Positions 9,042 through 18,823 of a DNA stretch of 64,000 nt are shown one piece after another. The stretch covers positions 1,240,001-1,304,000 of the forward strand of contig CAXHTR010000005.1 in NCBI GenBank assembly GCA_964019655.1. Direction: 5' to 3'. Source of the stretch: Perkinsela sp. pyNocScin1. Taxonomy: Eukaryota; Euglenozoa; Kinetoplastea; Prokinetoplastida; Perkinselidae. Each line of letters starts with the position of its first letter. Position 1 is the first letter of the stretch. A model generated the notes under the pieces. The model was not told the DNA's origin. It did no database searches and saw only the letters and a list, made by a program, of their open reading frames with translations. The position numbers and the translations under genes were made by a program.

Positions 9042-9741
9042 ATGATCCCATTTTCAATCTTCGTCGCCACTGCTGATCATGAATCGACGCAAAAAACCTT
9101 CAGCTGTCTCAGTGCTGCCTTTTTCACTGACAAAAACATCGCAAATGGCATACAGAACTATTTCGTCGAGAAAAACAAGAACCCGAAAGACGTCTGCCGC
9201 TGGCGGGGCATGGAGTGCATGCATAGCACCCCACGATGGTTTGACCTCGCTCGAACACAAGTGCAGCTGGCAGACTGGGAAGTGGACCTCAGCTGGCTGC
9301 CACCGTCGCTCTGGTATGTTCGTCTTGACACAGTTGTCGTGCGATCAATTATCATCCTTCGACACCTCCCAAAAGATCTCCAGGTCTTTGCGCTTAAGCG
9401 TGGCACATTCACCCGGGAGCATTCGCCAATGCACAGTATGAACACCGCTGAATTCCCTCCAAACCTCATTGAGTTTATTCTCGATGTGAATGCACCGCTC
9501 TGTGGCACGCTGACAATTTCTTCACTTCCGGAAAATATGACGCTGTTAGCAATCCCAAAACTGCCGAATCAAATCTGTGTTCGTTTCGAACGATGGGCTC
9601 CCAGAGAGACTTCGTTATGCCATACTTGAGAATACAAGATGCAAGTTGTATGCAACGAGCAACGAACCTGCCGACCCTCGGGTACGGCTCAGCACTGAAG
9701 ATATCGAGTTTCATTCCATATCGAAGTACTACTTGATGTAG
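9042..9741 (+). pseudogene. Subfamily B LRR gene with late frameshift
   Basis: The open frame runs to 9629 (195 aa): signal MIPFSIFVATADHES, cap DVCRWRGMEC, VDLSWLPPSLWYVRLD, LPKDLQVFAL, then LRR-like LPENM. Near 9590 the frame changes. In the next frame the protein continues as DGLPERLRYAILENTRCKL and NEPADPRVRLSTED, ending ISKYYLM at a TAG (9739-9741). That segment is the expected B tail with ADPRV, so one indel has truncated the gene. It may still yield a 195-aa product. Confidence is high that the two parts were once one frame. Confidence 0.8.
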
Positions 9742-10134
9742 CAGTTCAGGGCGCAGGACCTAGCGAGGGATGTGTTTTTCGAATACAGAGATGCGCTTGT
9801 TAAGCAATGCGAGGTGTATGAGCTTAATAGAAAACCTTTGCAGCTCCTCAAGGGTCATCCCTCCGTTCAATTACATGTTTCTCGCATATTCACCAATGTC
9901 ATACGCTCATGGTTGCAATTTTCTTTGAGATGATGGGCAATGCAGGCCCTTGAACACGAAACTACGAGAGGTGAGCAATGGGTCTCTTTTTTCAGAAAGA
10001 AGAGGCACAATAATGTTCAAACGGTTTATGATACTTTTCAGATAGCTCATTCCGACCAACAGCAAAGTTTTGAAGCACACTTTGCTTAACTCCAAAGTGT
10101 ACGGTTATCTCACATTTTTCATTTGCTTTTGAAA

Positions 10135-11004
10135 ATGCTAAGCTTGAAGCTCATCACTGCTGACCCATCGCTTGGCCGCCTCGACTACGGCTCACTGCCC
10201 GACCAGACCCTGATGGAGCTGCTTATTGAGGGCATGGCAGACAAGCAAAAGAAGTTCCTCCAAGACGATAAAGGCAATTTCAAGGACGCATGCGGGTGGT
10301 ACATGCACAAGTGCACTGACGACCGAGTGACACACATTTACTTCTACGAGCGCGAGATGAGCTGGAAGCAGTTCCCCTTTCAGTTTATTCCGCCGCTCGT
10401 TGAGTCGTTCTTTGTGACGTTAAGTTCGGTGCGTGGCACGCTAGACACAGCTGTCCTTCCCCCAAAGCTTCGGATGTTCGACGTTTCAGAGAACAAGCTC
10501 GAGGGCCAACTGAATTTCAAAGCATTTCCTCGAGAGCTTACAGAAATTTCAATTGCTTGGAATTCATTTCATGGAAGCTGTGCTCTTGGAGATCTTCCAG
10601 ACTCGCTCGTCGATTTTACTGCAACGCAGAACAAATTTAGCGGAGAAATATCGTTGAATCACCTTCCATCGGCCATGAAGACCCTTGTACTCAATAGAAA
10701 CAGTCTGATGGGGCCAGTCCACATCTATAAGCTGCCCGAAGCCATGCGCGTCATAGATTTGGGCCACAATGCGCTTTCGGGAGTGTTTCGGCTGATGGAA
10801 TGCCCTCCAGACCTCGACTATGTGAGTGTGGATGCAAACCCGCTTGACGGGACCGTCGTGCTTCTGTGCAGAGCAGAGGAAATGCGCTTTGAGCTCAACT
10901 TTGATAATATCAAAGCTGTTGTTGATGAGGAGGGGAATACACATCCGCTGCAGGAGGATATACTCAAGGCGAATGACTATGCGCGGCTATCAGACAGTGA
11001 GTGA
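10135..11004 (+). CDS. Secreted LRR protein, subfamily A1
   Basis: A 289-aa protein, started at ATG 10135 (MLSLKLITADPSLG); the longer frame begins only with a TTG. GSLPDQTLMELLIEGMADK, then NFKDACGWYMHKC (the Trp is kept but the G-V is lost), QFPFQFIPPLV, about seven LRRs, tail AVVDEEGNTHPLQEDIL and a short acidic end. The repeat around LPEAMRVIDLGHNALSG is typical. Confidence 0.93.
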   Translation: MLSLKLITADPSLGRLDYGSLPDQTLMELLIEGMADKQKKFLQDDKGNFKDACGWYMHKCTDDRVTHIYFYEREMSWKQFPFQFIPPLVESFFVTLSSVRGTLDTAVLPPKLRMFDVSENKLEGQLNFKAFPRELTEISIAWNSFHGSCALGDLPDSLVDFTATQNKFSGEISLNHLPSAMKTLVLNRNSLMGPVHIYKLPEAMRVIDLGHNALSGVFRLMECPPDLDYVSVDANPLDGTVVLLCRAEEMRFELNFDNIKAVVDEEGNTHPLQEDILKANDYARLSDSE

Positions 11005-11127
11005 AGTGCGAGAAATGAAGTTAAGGTAAATTGATACATATAGCTCAATATAGAAATGTAGAATCACGCTTTGATGACTTATCTATCATCAAACGAAGTT
11101 TCTTCGGAAAATCATTACTTCTGCTCA

Positions 11128-12015
11128 ATGTCGTTTATCACTGGCCTCCTGATAGCATCTGACGCTTCTTCACTCGGGCGCCTCGAGTACACCATGCTAT
11201 CGCAGCAGGCCCAGATGGAGATCTTCGTCTGCGGCCTCGACGAAGCGTTCCGCAAGTCTCTGCAGGACCCCAACGGGGCCTTCCTCGACGTCTGCGACTG
11301 GCCTGCTGTTCGTTGTGACACTGACGAGAATGTTCAATCGCTAAGCTCGTGGGACGCATGGGGAGGCATCGCCAACTTTGACTTTCTGCCTCCAAAGCTT
11401 GAGCGTCTCAATTTTTATGGCCATCGCCGTGACGTGAAGGGGACAATCACAGGGACGATGAACATCGGTTTGCTCCCGCGAACAATGGTGTGCCTCACTG
11501 TCGACCACAATCTTCTCTCGGGTCCTTTGGGCATTCCAGAGCTGCCGCCAGGTATGACGAACTTTATCATCGATGGGAATCTGTTTTTCGGGGAATGCGA
11601 CATCTCGCACCTCCCACCGGCTATGGAGGAATTTGAGGCCAGTCAGAACAAATTTTGCGGGAGCATCTGCCTCGATTCGCTTCCAGAAACGCTCGTCAGT
11701 CTCATTTTGAGCGAAAATTTTTTCAGTGGGGATTTGAATCTTAAAAGTCTCCCAAAGTATCTTGAGAGGCTGGATATGGCAAAGAACGAATTGCGTGGGG
11801 ATTTCGTGCTTACGCTTGCAGAGGGATCGAGGCTGTGGATGGCTGATTTTCGAGAGAATTCTTTTGAGGGGACTGCAGTGGTCTCCTGTGGGCCGAACTC
11901 GCGACTTATGCTACGCCTGAATGGGAACGCTGTCGAAGATGTGGTCGATGGGATAGGTGCAGAGCACCCAATGAAAAACAAAATATTGCATGCAGGGTAT
12001 CCGAGTTGGCCATAG
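11128..12015 (+). CDS. Secreted LRR protein, subfamily A2
   Basis: 295 aa from ATG 11128 (MSFITGLLIASDASSLGRLE). An in-frame ATG at 11074 adds 18 polar residues in front of the signal peptide and is less likely. LSQQAQMEIFVCGL is followed by the cap FLDVCDWPAVRCDTDEN. About seven LRRs begin at LPPKL; one early unit carries the extra stretch HRRDVKGTITGT. The tail is DVVDGIGAEHPMKNKIL. Confidence 0.92.
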   Translation: MSFITGLLIASDASSLGRLEYTMLSQQAQMEIFVCGLDEAFRKSLQDPNGAFLDVCDWPAVRCDTDENVQSLSSWDAWGGIANFDFLPPKLERLNFYGHRRDVKGTITGTMNIGLLPRTMVCLTVDHNLLSGPLGIPELPPGMTNFIIDGNLFFGECDISHLPPAMEEFEASQNKFCGSICLDSLPETLVSLILSENFFSGDLNLKSLPKYLERLDMAKNELRGDFVLTLAEGSRLWMADFRENSFEGTAVVSCGPNSRLMLRLNGNAVEDVVDGIGAEHPMKNKILHAGYPSWP

Positions 12016-12240
12016 TCATAAAAAATAAAGCTGCTCGACCGTGCATAAGCATATTCTGAGCACTGTGAGACAGATCTCGAGCTCCAAGAAAACTGAAAGC
12101 TGTCAAGATTTGAAAATGTCTCAAAAGAAGTACTATGATTCACGAAAGTCCGATGAAAAAGAAAATAATCTCTAAAAAATGTATCTGTCTTCTGTAACGT
12201 TCGAAAAACTTTCTCTCCTTCTTCTTTCAATCATTTAAAA

Positions 12241-13074
12241 ATAATTTTCTGCCTCCTCACTGCAGATTCACCCCTCGGCCGCGTGTCCATATCCCAACTC
12301 TCCAACCAGTCCCAAATGGAGCTCCTCGTCGAAGGCTTCACCGAGACATCCAAGGCAAAGCTCCGCCGCTCGGACGGCGATTTTCATGATATCTGCGACT
12401 GGAAAGAGATCGACTGCGACGCAAGCGGCAAAATTCAGAGCATCAGCTTCTTCAGTTACGCCCGTGGGTCGATCGCCTTGGACTTCATTCCGCCAACTGT
12501 GAAGTCTTTCACAGCGGAAGGCAAACGATTCACAGGGACTTTGGATACGCGGCTTCTGCCTCTTGAGCTGACAAAGCTCAACCTCAAAAGCAACGCGCTG
12601 GAGGGCACAGTCGATATGGCCTCGCTCCCGGCTGCGCTCCGAACGATTGCGCTCAAGAGCAATAATTTTTCGGGGAGTGTTGACCTGACAGCGCTACCAG
12701 TGACGATACACACCATCGACTTATCCGAAAACGGTTTTTTCGGGAGTGTAGCGCTCGATAAGCTGCCGAGCGGCCTTAAAGAGCTGTATTTGAACGAAAA
12801 TCAATTTGATGGGGAAGTCTTTCTCGATGCGCTCCCGGACGCACTCCGATTCCTAAATATTGAGCGTAATCATTTCTATGGGACTTTTAGCCTGCTCCGC
12901 CCGCCGTGGGCAGCGACAGCGTACAAGGCGGGATCGAACGATTTTTGCGGCACTGCAGTGATAAAGAACACATTTTCGGATGTGCATCTCCATGGAGCTG
13001 TGCGGGCTGTTGTCGATCAAGATGGGGATGCCCACCCGTTTGAAGCACAGATTCTTGGGGCTCAGGCGATATAG
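12241..13074 (+). CDS. LRR protein, subfamily A2, without ATG start
   Basis: The frame is intact from the stop at 12166 to 13074, but no in-frame ATG precedes the signal peptide. At 12241, where paralogues have ATG, the codon is ATA, followed by IFCLLTADSPLGRV, a good match to their signal and GRL motif. GTG occurs at 12283, and the next ATG lies inside QMELLVEGF. The rest is normal: cap FHDICDWKEIDCDASGK, about seven LRRs, tail AVVDQDGDAHPFEAQIL. Either the start was lost recently or a non-AUG codon is used. Coordinates here begin at the ATA. Confidence 0.75.
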   Translation: MIFCLLTADSPLGRVSISQLSNQSQMELLVEGFTETSKAKLRRSDGDFHDICDWKEIDCDASGKIQSISFFSYARGSIALDFIPPTVKSFTAEGKRFTGTLDTRLLPLELTKLNLKSNALEGTVDMASLPAALRTIALKSNNFSGSVDLTALPVTIHTIDLSENGFFGSVALDKLPSGLKELYLNENQFDGEVFLDALPDALRFLNIERNHFYGTFSLLRPPWAATAYKAGSNDFCGTAVIKNTFSDVHLHGAVRAVVDQDGDAHPFEAQILGAQAI

Positions 13075-13545
13075 ATGGTAGAAGTAAAATGATGAAATGG
13101 TTTTTCTGAGTGACTTTAAGATCCTTCTCGACTGTCTATGTACTGAGTTTTAAGCATGAGTGAATCGAAATGAAAATGATTCGTAGGGTGTAGGTAGGAT
13201 GGTCAGGTATTGCACCCGATGTGCGCGAAGAGGTTTCCAAGTCAACGGCAAAGGACAAATTGAAGTCTCTCCGACTTAAGAGTTCTACGCTGAATCACTT
13301 TAAGTCCAAAAGTGTAAGAGAGTTTCTGTTCGAGCACAGAGAGCAAAAGATTCGCTTCTCGTTTCATAAAAGAAGACAAAAAGCTCTATTCTCATTGAAG
13401 AACCTACATATACGCACCAAGGGTTGTGAGCCTTAGTATTCCAATGATGTCCATGTGCGATGTATCAGACGAACAAATCAAAAACTTCTCAACTTTTTTA
13501 CTTCTGAAGTCTTATGTTCCTATCCTGTTCTCTTTCCTACTACAC
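13075..13545. other. Intergenic, no gene seen
   Basis: A frame upstream of the next gene (from a GTG at 13426) is open but lacks family features before 13546. The 30 bases before 13546 are pyrimidine-rich. Confidence 0.5.
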
Positions 13546-14427
13546 ATGACCCCATTCATGACAGCCTTCAATGCTTTATTTCACGCAGTCGATCCCTCAC
13601 TCGGCCGAATGTCCCCATCAAACCTCTCTGACCAGGCGCTTATGGAGATAGTCTTCCAAAATCTACCTGAGAAAAGTTTGGACCTTGTGCGCGACGACCA
13701 CAAAAACTTTCTCGACGTGTGCGACTGGGAATTCATCACCTGCGATGACTCTGATGCAGTCACAAAATTCGAATGCCGCAAAGAAATCGCTGGGACGCTC
13801 AACCTTCAATACTTACCATCGAATCTCACATCGTTCTACATCGGTGACAAAACCACCGGCCTATTTAGCTGGATAGTGTGCCGCGACCTTGTTGGATCCA
13901 TCTGCACTGCGTACCTCCCAACAACGCTGAAAGAATTCACACTCATCGTGAGTGGAATGAGCGGATCGGTCGAGCTTGAAAATCTCCCACGATGTCTCGA
14001 GCTCTTCTGCATTGAGGACAATTATTTTTGTGGGAGCTGCGCACTCGATAACCTCCCACACACTTTGAAAGTGCTCGACCTCTCGAAAAATAATTTTTCG
14101 GGCAGTATCGCCCTCGATAAATTGCCAGAGGCTTTGCAGCTGCTCGTCGCATGCCGTAATGAACTCGAGGGATCCATAACACTCGCCAATCTGCCCAGAG
14201 GCCTCGAGAAAATCGACCTCTCGCAGAACAAGCTGTCTGGAGTTTTTCGTTTTTTGGATCCCGAGGATGTCACGAATGCGATAATAAACGTCTCTCAAAA
14301 CAGCTTTGAGAAAAAAGCAGTCATCCAGGGTGGCACTGCGACAACATTCTTTTTTCAAAGAGCAAATGTGAAGCGCGTCGTCGATGAAAAGGGTGAAGAG
14401 CGTAATGGACTGTTTCTCATCTGCTAA
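13546..14427 (+). CDS. Secreted LRR protein, subfamily A2
   Basis: 293 aa from ATG 13546 (MTPFMTAFNALFHAVDPSLG); ATG 13558 is an alternative. NLSDQALMEIVFQNL, cap FLDVCDWEFITCDDSDAV, LRRs from LPSNL with an irregular second unit (FSWIVCRDLVGS), then regular repeats such as LPHTLKVLDLSKNNFSG. The tail RVVDEKGEERNG is followed quickly by the stop, so the usual HPWEEEI part is missing. The frame is otherwise sound. Confidence 0.9.
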   Translation: MTPFMTAFNALFHAVDPSLGRMSPSNLSDQALMEIVFQNLPEKSLDLVRDDHKNFLDVCDWEFITCDDSDAVTKFECRKEIAGTLNLQYLPSNLTSFYIGDKTTGLFSWIVCRDLVGSICTAYLPTTLKEFTLIVSGMSGSVELENLPRCLELFCIEDNYFCGSCALDNLPHTLKVLDLSKNNFSGSIALDKLPEALQLLVACRNELEGSITLANLPRGLEKIDLSQNKLSGVFRFLDPEDVTNAIINVSQNSFEKKAVIQGGTATTFFFQRANVKRVVDEKGEERNGLFLIC

Positions 14428-14640
14428 AGAAGAAACGCACACGAGAAGAGGCGAAATTAGCAAGTTGAAGGAGGTTACGTCATTTTCTCTTATGATAACT
14501 GAATTATGAAATGAATGTTGAACAAAGGCACAGGCTATGCAAGATAAGGTCGAGGGGGATACGAAGTGGAATGTGCGCGTATTTCATGAATGATCGAGCT
14601 GTAAGATCGCCATTATGCATAAATCTTCCATCGCGTATCC

Positions 14641-14667
14641 AGCATTTGTTCTTTTCTTTTATATTAG
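14641..14667 (+). promoter_or_regulatory. Candidate trans-splice acceptor
   Basis: CTTTTCTTTTATATTAG (AG at 14666-14667) lies 9 bases before the ATG at 14677. This is among the clearest pyrimidine-AG signals in the window. Confidence 0.5.
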
Positions 14668-14676
14668 CATTACAAA

Positions 14677-15663
14677 ATGTCCGTATCGTTTCTTCTCCAC
14701 ACCATTGACCCCAGTCTCGGCCGAATCGACATAGACTCACTCCCCGACCAGACACTGATGGAGCTCCTCGTCTCGGACCTCCTGGACCATTCAGTTGCAA
14801 GCTTCAAAGGCTTCGACGGTGAGTTTCTCGATCTTCGCCACTGGGAAGGCGCCGAGTGTGACACTGAAGGCAACCTTATCGTCTTCTCGCCGAAGAAGTG
14901 GCGAGTTTTCCTGAAAGGGGAGATCAATCTGACGTATATGCCCCGGCAGACGAAAGTCTTCGCTGTCAAAGATTTCAATCTTACGGGGACAGTGGAGACC
15001 AAATTGCTCCCAGAGACCCTTGAAGAGCTCGATCTCATGATGAATGAGCTGCATGGAACTTTCGACTTTCGAGCGCTGCCGCATAGCCTCGTGAAGCTGC
15101 GTATTCGCTACAACCGTTTTGAGGGGAGCTGTGACCTCACGGCCCTGCCCGAGGGGCTTGCGGTGCTCGATGCGGGGAAATGCTTGTTTTCGGGGTCAGT
15201 TGATCTCGGGAATTTGCCGGAGCTTATGACGACGCTCGATCTCTCAGTGAATCTTCTCACTGGGGAAATCAGTCTCGAAAATCTCCCATCGTGCCTTGAG
15301 GAACTGACACTCAGCGGAAATCAGTTTTCAGGGAGTATCACGCTCAATAAACTGCCAGATGGGCTAAGATCCCTCAACCTCTCGAACAACATGCTTCAGG
15401 GGACACTTTGCAGCCTGGATGGTCTGCCGCGAGCGATTATGGCCCTCGAGCTTCAGAATAACTCGCTTTCGGGTACATTCACGATGCGAAATCGGCCGCC
15501 GAAGCTTATAGCGCTCGACGTGTCAAATAATGTTCTGACGGGCACAGCGGTGGTAGATAGAACGTTTCGGGCGGCTCTTCTGTTTGGGAACAAAATTGAT
15601 GGAGTTGTCGACAAGGAGGGTAACGTGCACGAAGGAATGCGCGTTATGCTCACGCCAGAATAG
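14677..15663 (+). CDS. Secreted LRR protein, subfamily A2
   Basis: A 328-aa protein, last of the left + block. Signal MSVSFLLHTIDPSLGRID, then SLPDQTLMELLVSDL. Cap region FLDLRHWEGAECDTEGN, in which the first cysteine is replaced. About nine LRRs: MPRQT, LPETL, LPHSL, LPEGL, LPELM, LPSCL, LPDGL, LPRAI, RPPKL. The LPRAI unit is lengthened (TLCSLDGLPRAI). Tail GVVDKEGNVHEGMRVML. Confidence 0.93.
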   Translation: MSVSFLLHTIDPSLGRIDIDSLPDQTLMELLVSDLLDHSVASFKGFDGEFLDLRHWEGAECDTEGNLIVFSPKKWRVFLKGEINLTYMPRQTKVFAVKDFNLTGTVETKLLPETLEELDLMMNELHGTFDFRALPHSLVKLRIRYNRFEGSCDLTALPEGLAVLDAGKCLFSGSVDLGNLPELMTTLDLSVNLLTGEISLENLPSCLEELTLSGNQFSGSITLNKLPDGLRSLNLSNNMLQGTLCSLDGLPRAIMALELQNNSLSGTFTMRNRPPKLIALDVSNNVLTGTAVVDRTFRAALLFGNKIDGVVDKEGNVHEGMRVMLTPE

Positions 15664-16500
15664 GGAAGCAATGAGAAAATAGAGGAATCGATATATGCGA
15701 TAATGCGCAGAAAAATGCGATAAAGTAACGGAATGTTTTTCTGCTACCCGTAGGTCCGTTATATTCCTCGATTGATTTTTTTAGGTTCAAATGCACTGTC
15801 CTTCATCACAATCCTTGATAGCTAAAGTAACAAAGAGTAAAGCGCAAAGCCAAGTCATTCAGCGTCGCCAGCTATTAATTTGCTGCGAAAGCGTTTGATT
15901 GTATGCGAATTAACTAGAGTCCGATGTCGTTCTAATGGCAGTGGAGTGTAATTATTATATATAATTATTTCGTTCATAGCCCCAACTTTATCTATCCGCG
16001 TGGTTAGAATCCGAGATCAAGCGTCCCTGCAAAGAAGCATTCCTCAATGCAGAAATTTCTTATTTCCGTAGGATATTCGTCGCGTCTAATGTACCAATGA
16101 GCGTTTGGTCGTACATATGCGATTCGGCAGGTGCCACTTACCATCTCGAATTCGATAGATCTGGTGACTGCCAAATCGAAGATACGCCAATAAGTGCAGG
16201 TGATGGAATATCGTCGGGTACGGCCTTTCTATCTACAACCATTCTATTTATCCAACAGAAGGTCCTTGCGTTTGTCTGTAAAGCAGTCAATGTTGAAGAA
16301 AAACTCCATCATCTGCTTGCCTATGAGTAAGTCCGCTTTGATGAACCGATGATATCTTTGGAAAAGATTTTGCGCATTTATACATTTTGGAAATAAGATG
16401 GGAAAGGTATACTAATAGCTGAGCAAGGGAAGTGCTCAAATCCATTGAATATTCCCATCAATCTAATTTTTACGTTTTTCCCATCGTCAGCCCTTTCCCC
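15664..16500. other. Convergent strand-switch region
   Basis: The + cluster ends at 15663 and the - cluster ends at 16501. In kinetoplastids such convergent junctions are transcription termination zones. On the - strand near 16330-16240 one frame reads KQMMEFFFN, like the QQQMMELFF helix of the family, so a very decayed LRR gene 5' end may lie here. Nothing else is recognised. Confidence 0.5.
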
Positions 16501-17259
16501 TCAAATTTCAACAGTCAGTAGATCCTCCAACTCCGCAGCAAAATGCGACTCCCGCATGCTCCACTGCCCCTTGAGCTGCACCCGAACTGGGTTCACCTTG
16601 CTCTCACCGAAGCAGACAGTCCCCGAAATTTTCTCTGATCTCTTCTGCATTGGTGTCACAACGCGCAGAAATTCAAAGCCCTCCGGGACCTTCCGCGGGT
16701 CCATGATTATCCGCTCAGGATCTTTGCTCGCCGTCACTTGCAGAATGCGAAACTTGGGCGGGAGTCGGACGAGTCTTATTATTCCAGTGTTGAAGCCGCC
16801 TTGCACGTGGAGCTCTTCCATATGACGAGGAAGGGTTTGCAGGTTGATTTCCTTGATAGCACCCGGATTACACCCCCGCAGCTGCAGAAATTGCAGGCAG
16901 CGCGGGAGCATTCGCGTGTCACAGCCACCAGGAAGTGAAACCTCATGCAAGTAGAGCACATAAATAGAATGTGGTAGCCACGAGATATTCATCGCGTACT
17001 GTGGCACTGCTCCTTTGAGACCCCCATAAAGTAAAGATGTGAAGGCAAAAGTGTGAATCATTCCCTCGACGCATCGGATGCCGTTGTACTGGCAGACCTT
17101 TGACACAGGCTGATAGTTCTGCTTGAGGAACTGCATGCGAAAGTCGTGGGAGTTGTACGGCGGGCTGATGATGGCTTTTTGTACGGATTGGAGCTGGTGG
17201 GCCTCGTGCAGGTGTGGGTGGTATGGTCCATCAGCTAAAAGAAGGTGGAGGGGAGACAT
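16501..17259 (-). CDS. Secreted LRR protein, subfamily B
   Basis: 252 aa from the ATG at 17257-17259 (MSPLHLLLADGPYHPHL). The frame extends to an ATG at 17334, but the shorter start gives the same length and the same opening as the gene at 46164 (MHLIAFALCADGPAHPRH). Cap: VCQYNGIRCVEG, with Tyr for Trp. MNISWLPHSIYVLYL, MLPRCLQFLQL, LQTLPRHMEELHVQG and LPPKFRILQV are the B blocks. The tail is diverged (VNPVRVQLKGQWSM) and lacks ADPRV. Confidence 0.9.
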   Translation of the reverse strand: MSPLHLLLADGPYHPHLHEAHQLQSVQKAIISPPYNSHDFRMQFLKQNYQPVSKVCQYNGIRCVEGMIHTFAFTSLLYGGLKGAVPQYAMNISWLPHSIYVLYLHEVSLPGGCDTRMLPRCLQFLQLRGCNPGAIKEINLQTLPRHMEELHVQGGFNTGIIRLVRLPPKFRILQVTASKDPERIIMDPRKVPEGFEFLRVVTPMQKRSEKISGTVCFGESKVNPVRVQLKGQWSMRESHFAAELEDLLTVEI

Positions 17260-17897
17260 TTGTAGGGAAAGGGATAGAGGAGCGATACGAAATGGATGAA
17301 GTGTGAATGCGATACAGATGACCCGAAGAATCATGAAAAACGTGATAAACTCGGTTCACGCAGTTTTTCCTAACTTTTTGAAAGATTTGGCTATGCGGCC
17401 CCATGAAATTCCTTCCGTAAGGGCTAAAAATAGAAGTGACTCCCATATCTCGTTGTCTTATAGGAAAGAGTTCTTGAAACCTGGTTTGGCACGGTTTGAG
17501 AATCGCAAACTGCACATGAAAAAATTTGAACTGATCACCATAAATGCCTGTGTTCAGAGGTAGAGGAGCACTTATTTGACTCTTGCGAGCAATATACAGA
17601 GTCACTTCAAAAACTTTTTGGCAATATGGCAATTCTCATGGTCCAGCTGAAAACTGTTTGACACATTCTTCTCGTACAGTGTCACATGATAGGCAACAAA
17701 TGTACTCATCCTGATGACGCTTTTGCTCTCGTCGGTCACTCGAGTTCGCTTTGCTTTATTTTTTGCTCAGCCATTCAAATATTCCTTAAACAGAATATTG
17801 AGAGATTGATCATCAGACGCAAAGATAGAAGATTGATACATTTATTACAATTTCTTTTTTCTTCACTACCAGAACAATCATATTTATTCGCATGTTA
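17260..17897. other. Intergenic, no gene seen
   Basis: No coding pattern on either strand that resembles the family. Small open frames here lack support. Confidence 0.5.
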
Positions 17898-18521
17898 TCA
17901 TATCTGCACTCGACCGACATCACTTTCTCTCGCACAGATGACCTCGGAAAACCCACAGTCACGAAAGTTGAGCTTCAGGTTGTTCTCGGGAAGTGCACCG
18001 ACGTGGATCGTTTTCGCAACGATGTGCTTCTCACTGATCATAAGACACTGCATAGTATCCGGAAAGTTCTGCACGTTGCGAACTTCAGTGATTTTGTTGT
18101 TCGAAACCTGAAAGAACTGCATTCGCGGAGGCAGGCTACCGAGGTCTATTGTCCCTGTGAAAAAGCATTTAGCGAGGCACAGATATTCGAGCGATTCTGG
18201 GAATGCTGTCGTGTCTATCTCGCCGTATAGATCCTGAAAGTACACCTTAATAAACTTTACAGTCATCGGGAACATTTTAAAGTCGATTGAGCCCTTCAGC
18301 TGAATGACCCACGAGTGCCACTCGATATCACTGATATCACCAGCTTCCGTGCACTCGACTCCTTCCCACGTGCACGCGTCATCCGGGTCACCCTTGAGGT
18401 CTTCTCTGGATTTGTTGGGGTCGTAGGGGGTGAACAACAGCTCAACCATCTGCTGCTGTGTAAGCATCGACGTGTCACAGCGGCCGGCGGGTGTGAAGTC
18501 AGAAGAGAGCAAAAATTGCAT
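17898..18521 (-). CDS. Secreted LRR protein, subfamily C
   Basis: A 207-aa protein. MQFLLSSDFTPAGRCDTSML is both signal and C-type signature, followed by TQQQMVELLFTP, DPDDACTWEGVECTEAGD as cap, and three to four LRRs (FPMTV, FPESL, LPPRM, FPDTM). It ends CGFSEVICARESDVGRVQI instead of VVDENG. It is nearly co-linear with the genes at 61554 and 62292 on the other strand, 43 kb away. The 207-aa length is the same in three of the four C genes. Confidence 0.93.
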   Translation of the reverse strand: MQFLLSSDFTPAGRCDTSMLTQQQMVELLFTPYDPNKSREDLKGDPDDACTWEGVECTEAGDISDIEWHSWVIQLKGSIDFKMFPMTVKFIKVYFQDLYGEIDTTAFPESLEYLCLAKCFFTGTIDLGSLPPRMQFFQVSNNKITEVRNVQNFPDTMQCLMISEKHIVAKTIHVGALPENNLKLNFRDCGFSEVICARESDVGRVQI

Positions 18522-18823
18522 TGGAATTGAGATGGAAAAGGAAAAGTCATGATTTTTTGCTATGAGGCAGCTATATACTCTTCTACAATTATCACTCTTA
18601 CCCCATTACTCAAGAATAATCTCTAGAGTACCCGCTGTTGATGCGCACAATACTTCACCCCATGTTCGGGATAAGTAAAGCATTTGAGTCTTTGAATACA
18701 TGAAGAATACTTTTCTACTGTGAATCTCTTTGTCGTAATATATTGCACTTGCCATTCTCAGCATGGTTGGCTGCTTTCGCTTCTCTAATTTCTTTTCTAT
18801 TTCGCTCTGTTTATATTCAAGGC
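18522..18823. other. Intergenic, no gene seen
   Basis: About 300 AT-rich bases between two - strand genes; no repeat or open frame of note. Confidence 0.5.

Noticed and set aside
17260-17334. N-terminal extension of the B gene at 16501
   Set aside because: The internal ATG at 17259 gives the same 252-aa length and opening as the paralogue at 46164; the extension has no counterpart.
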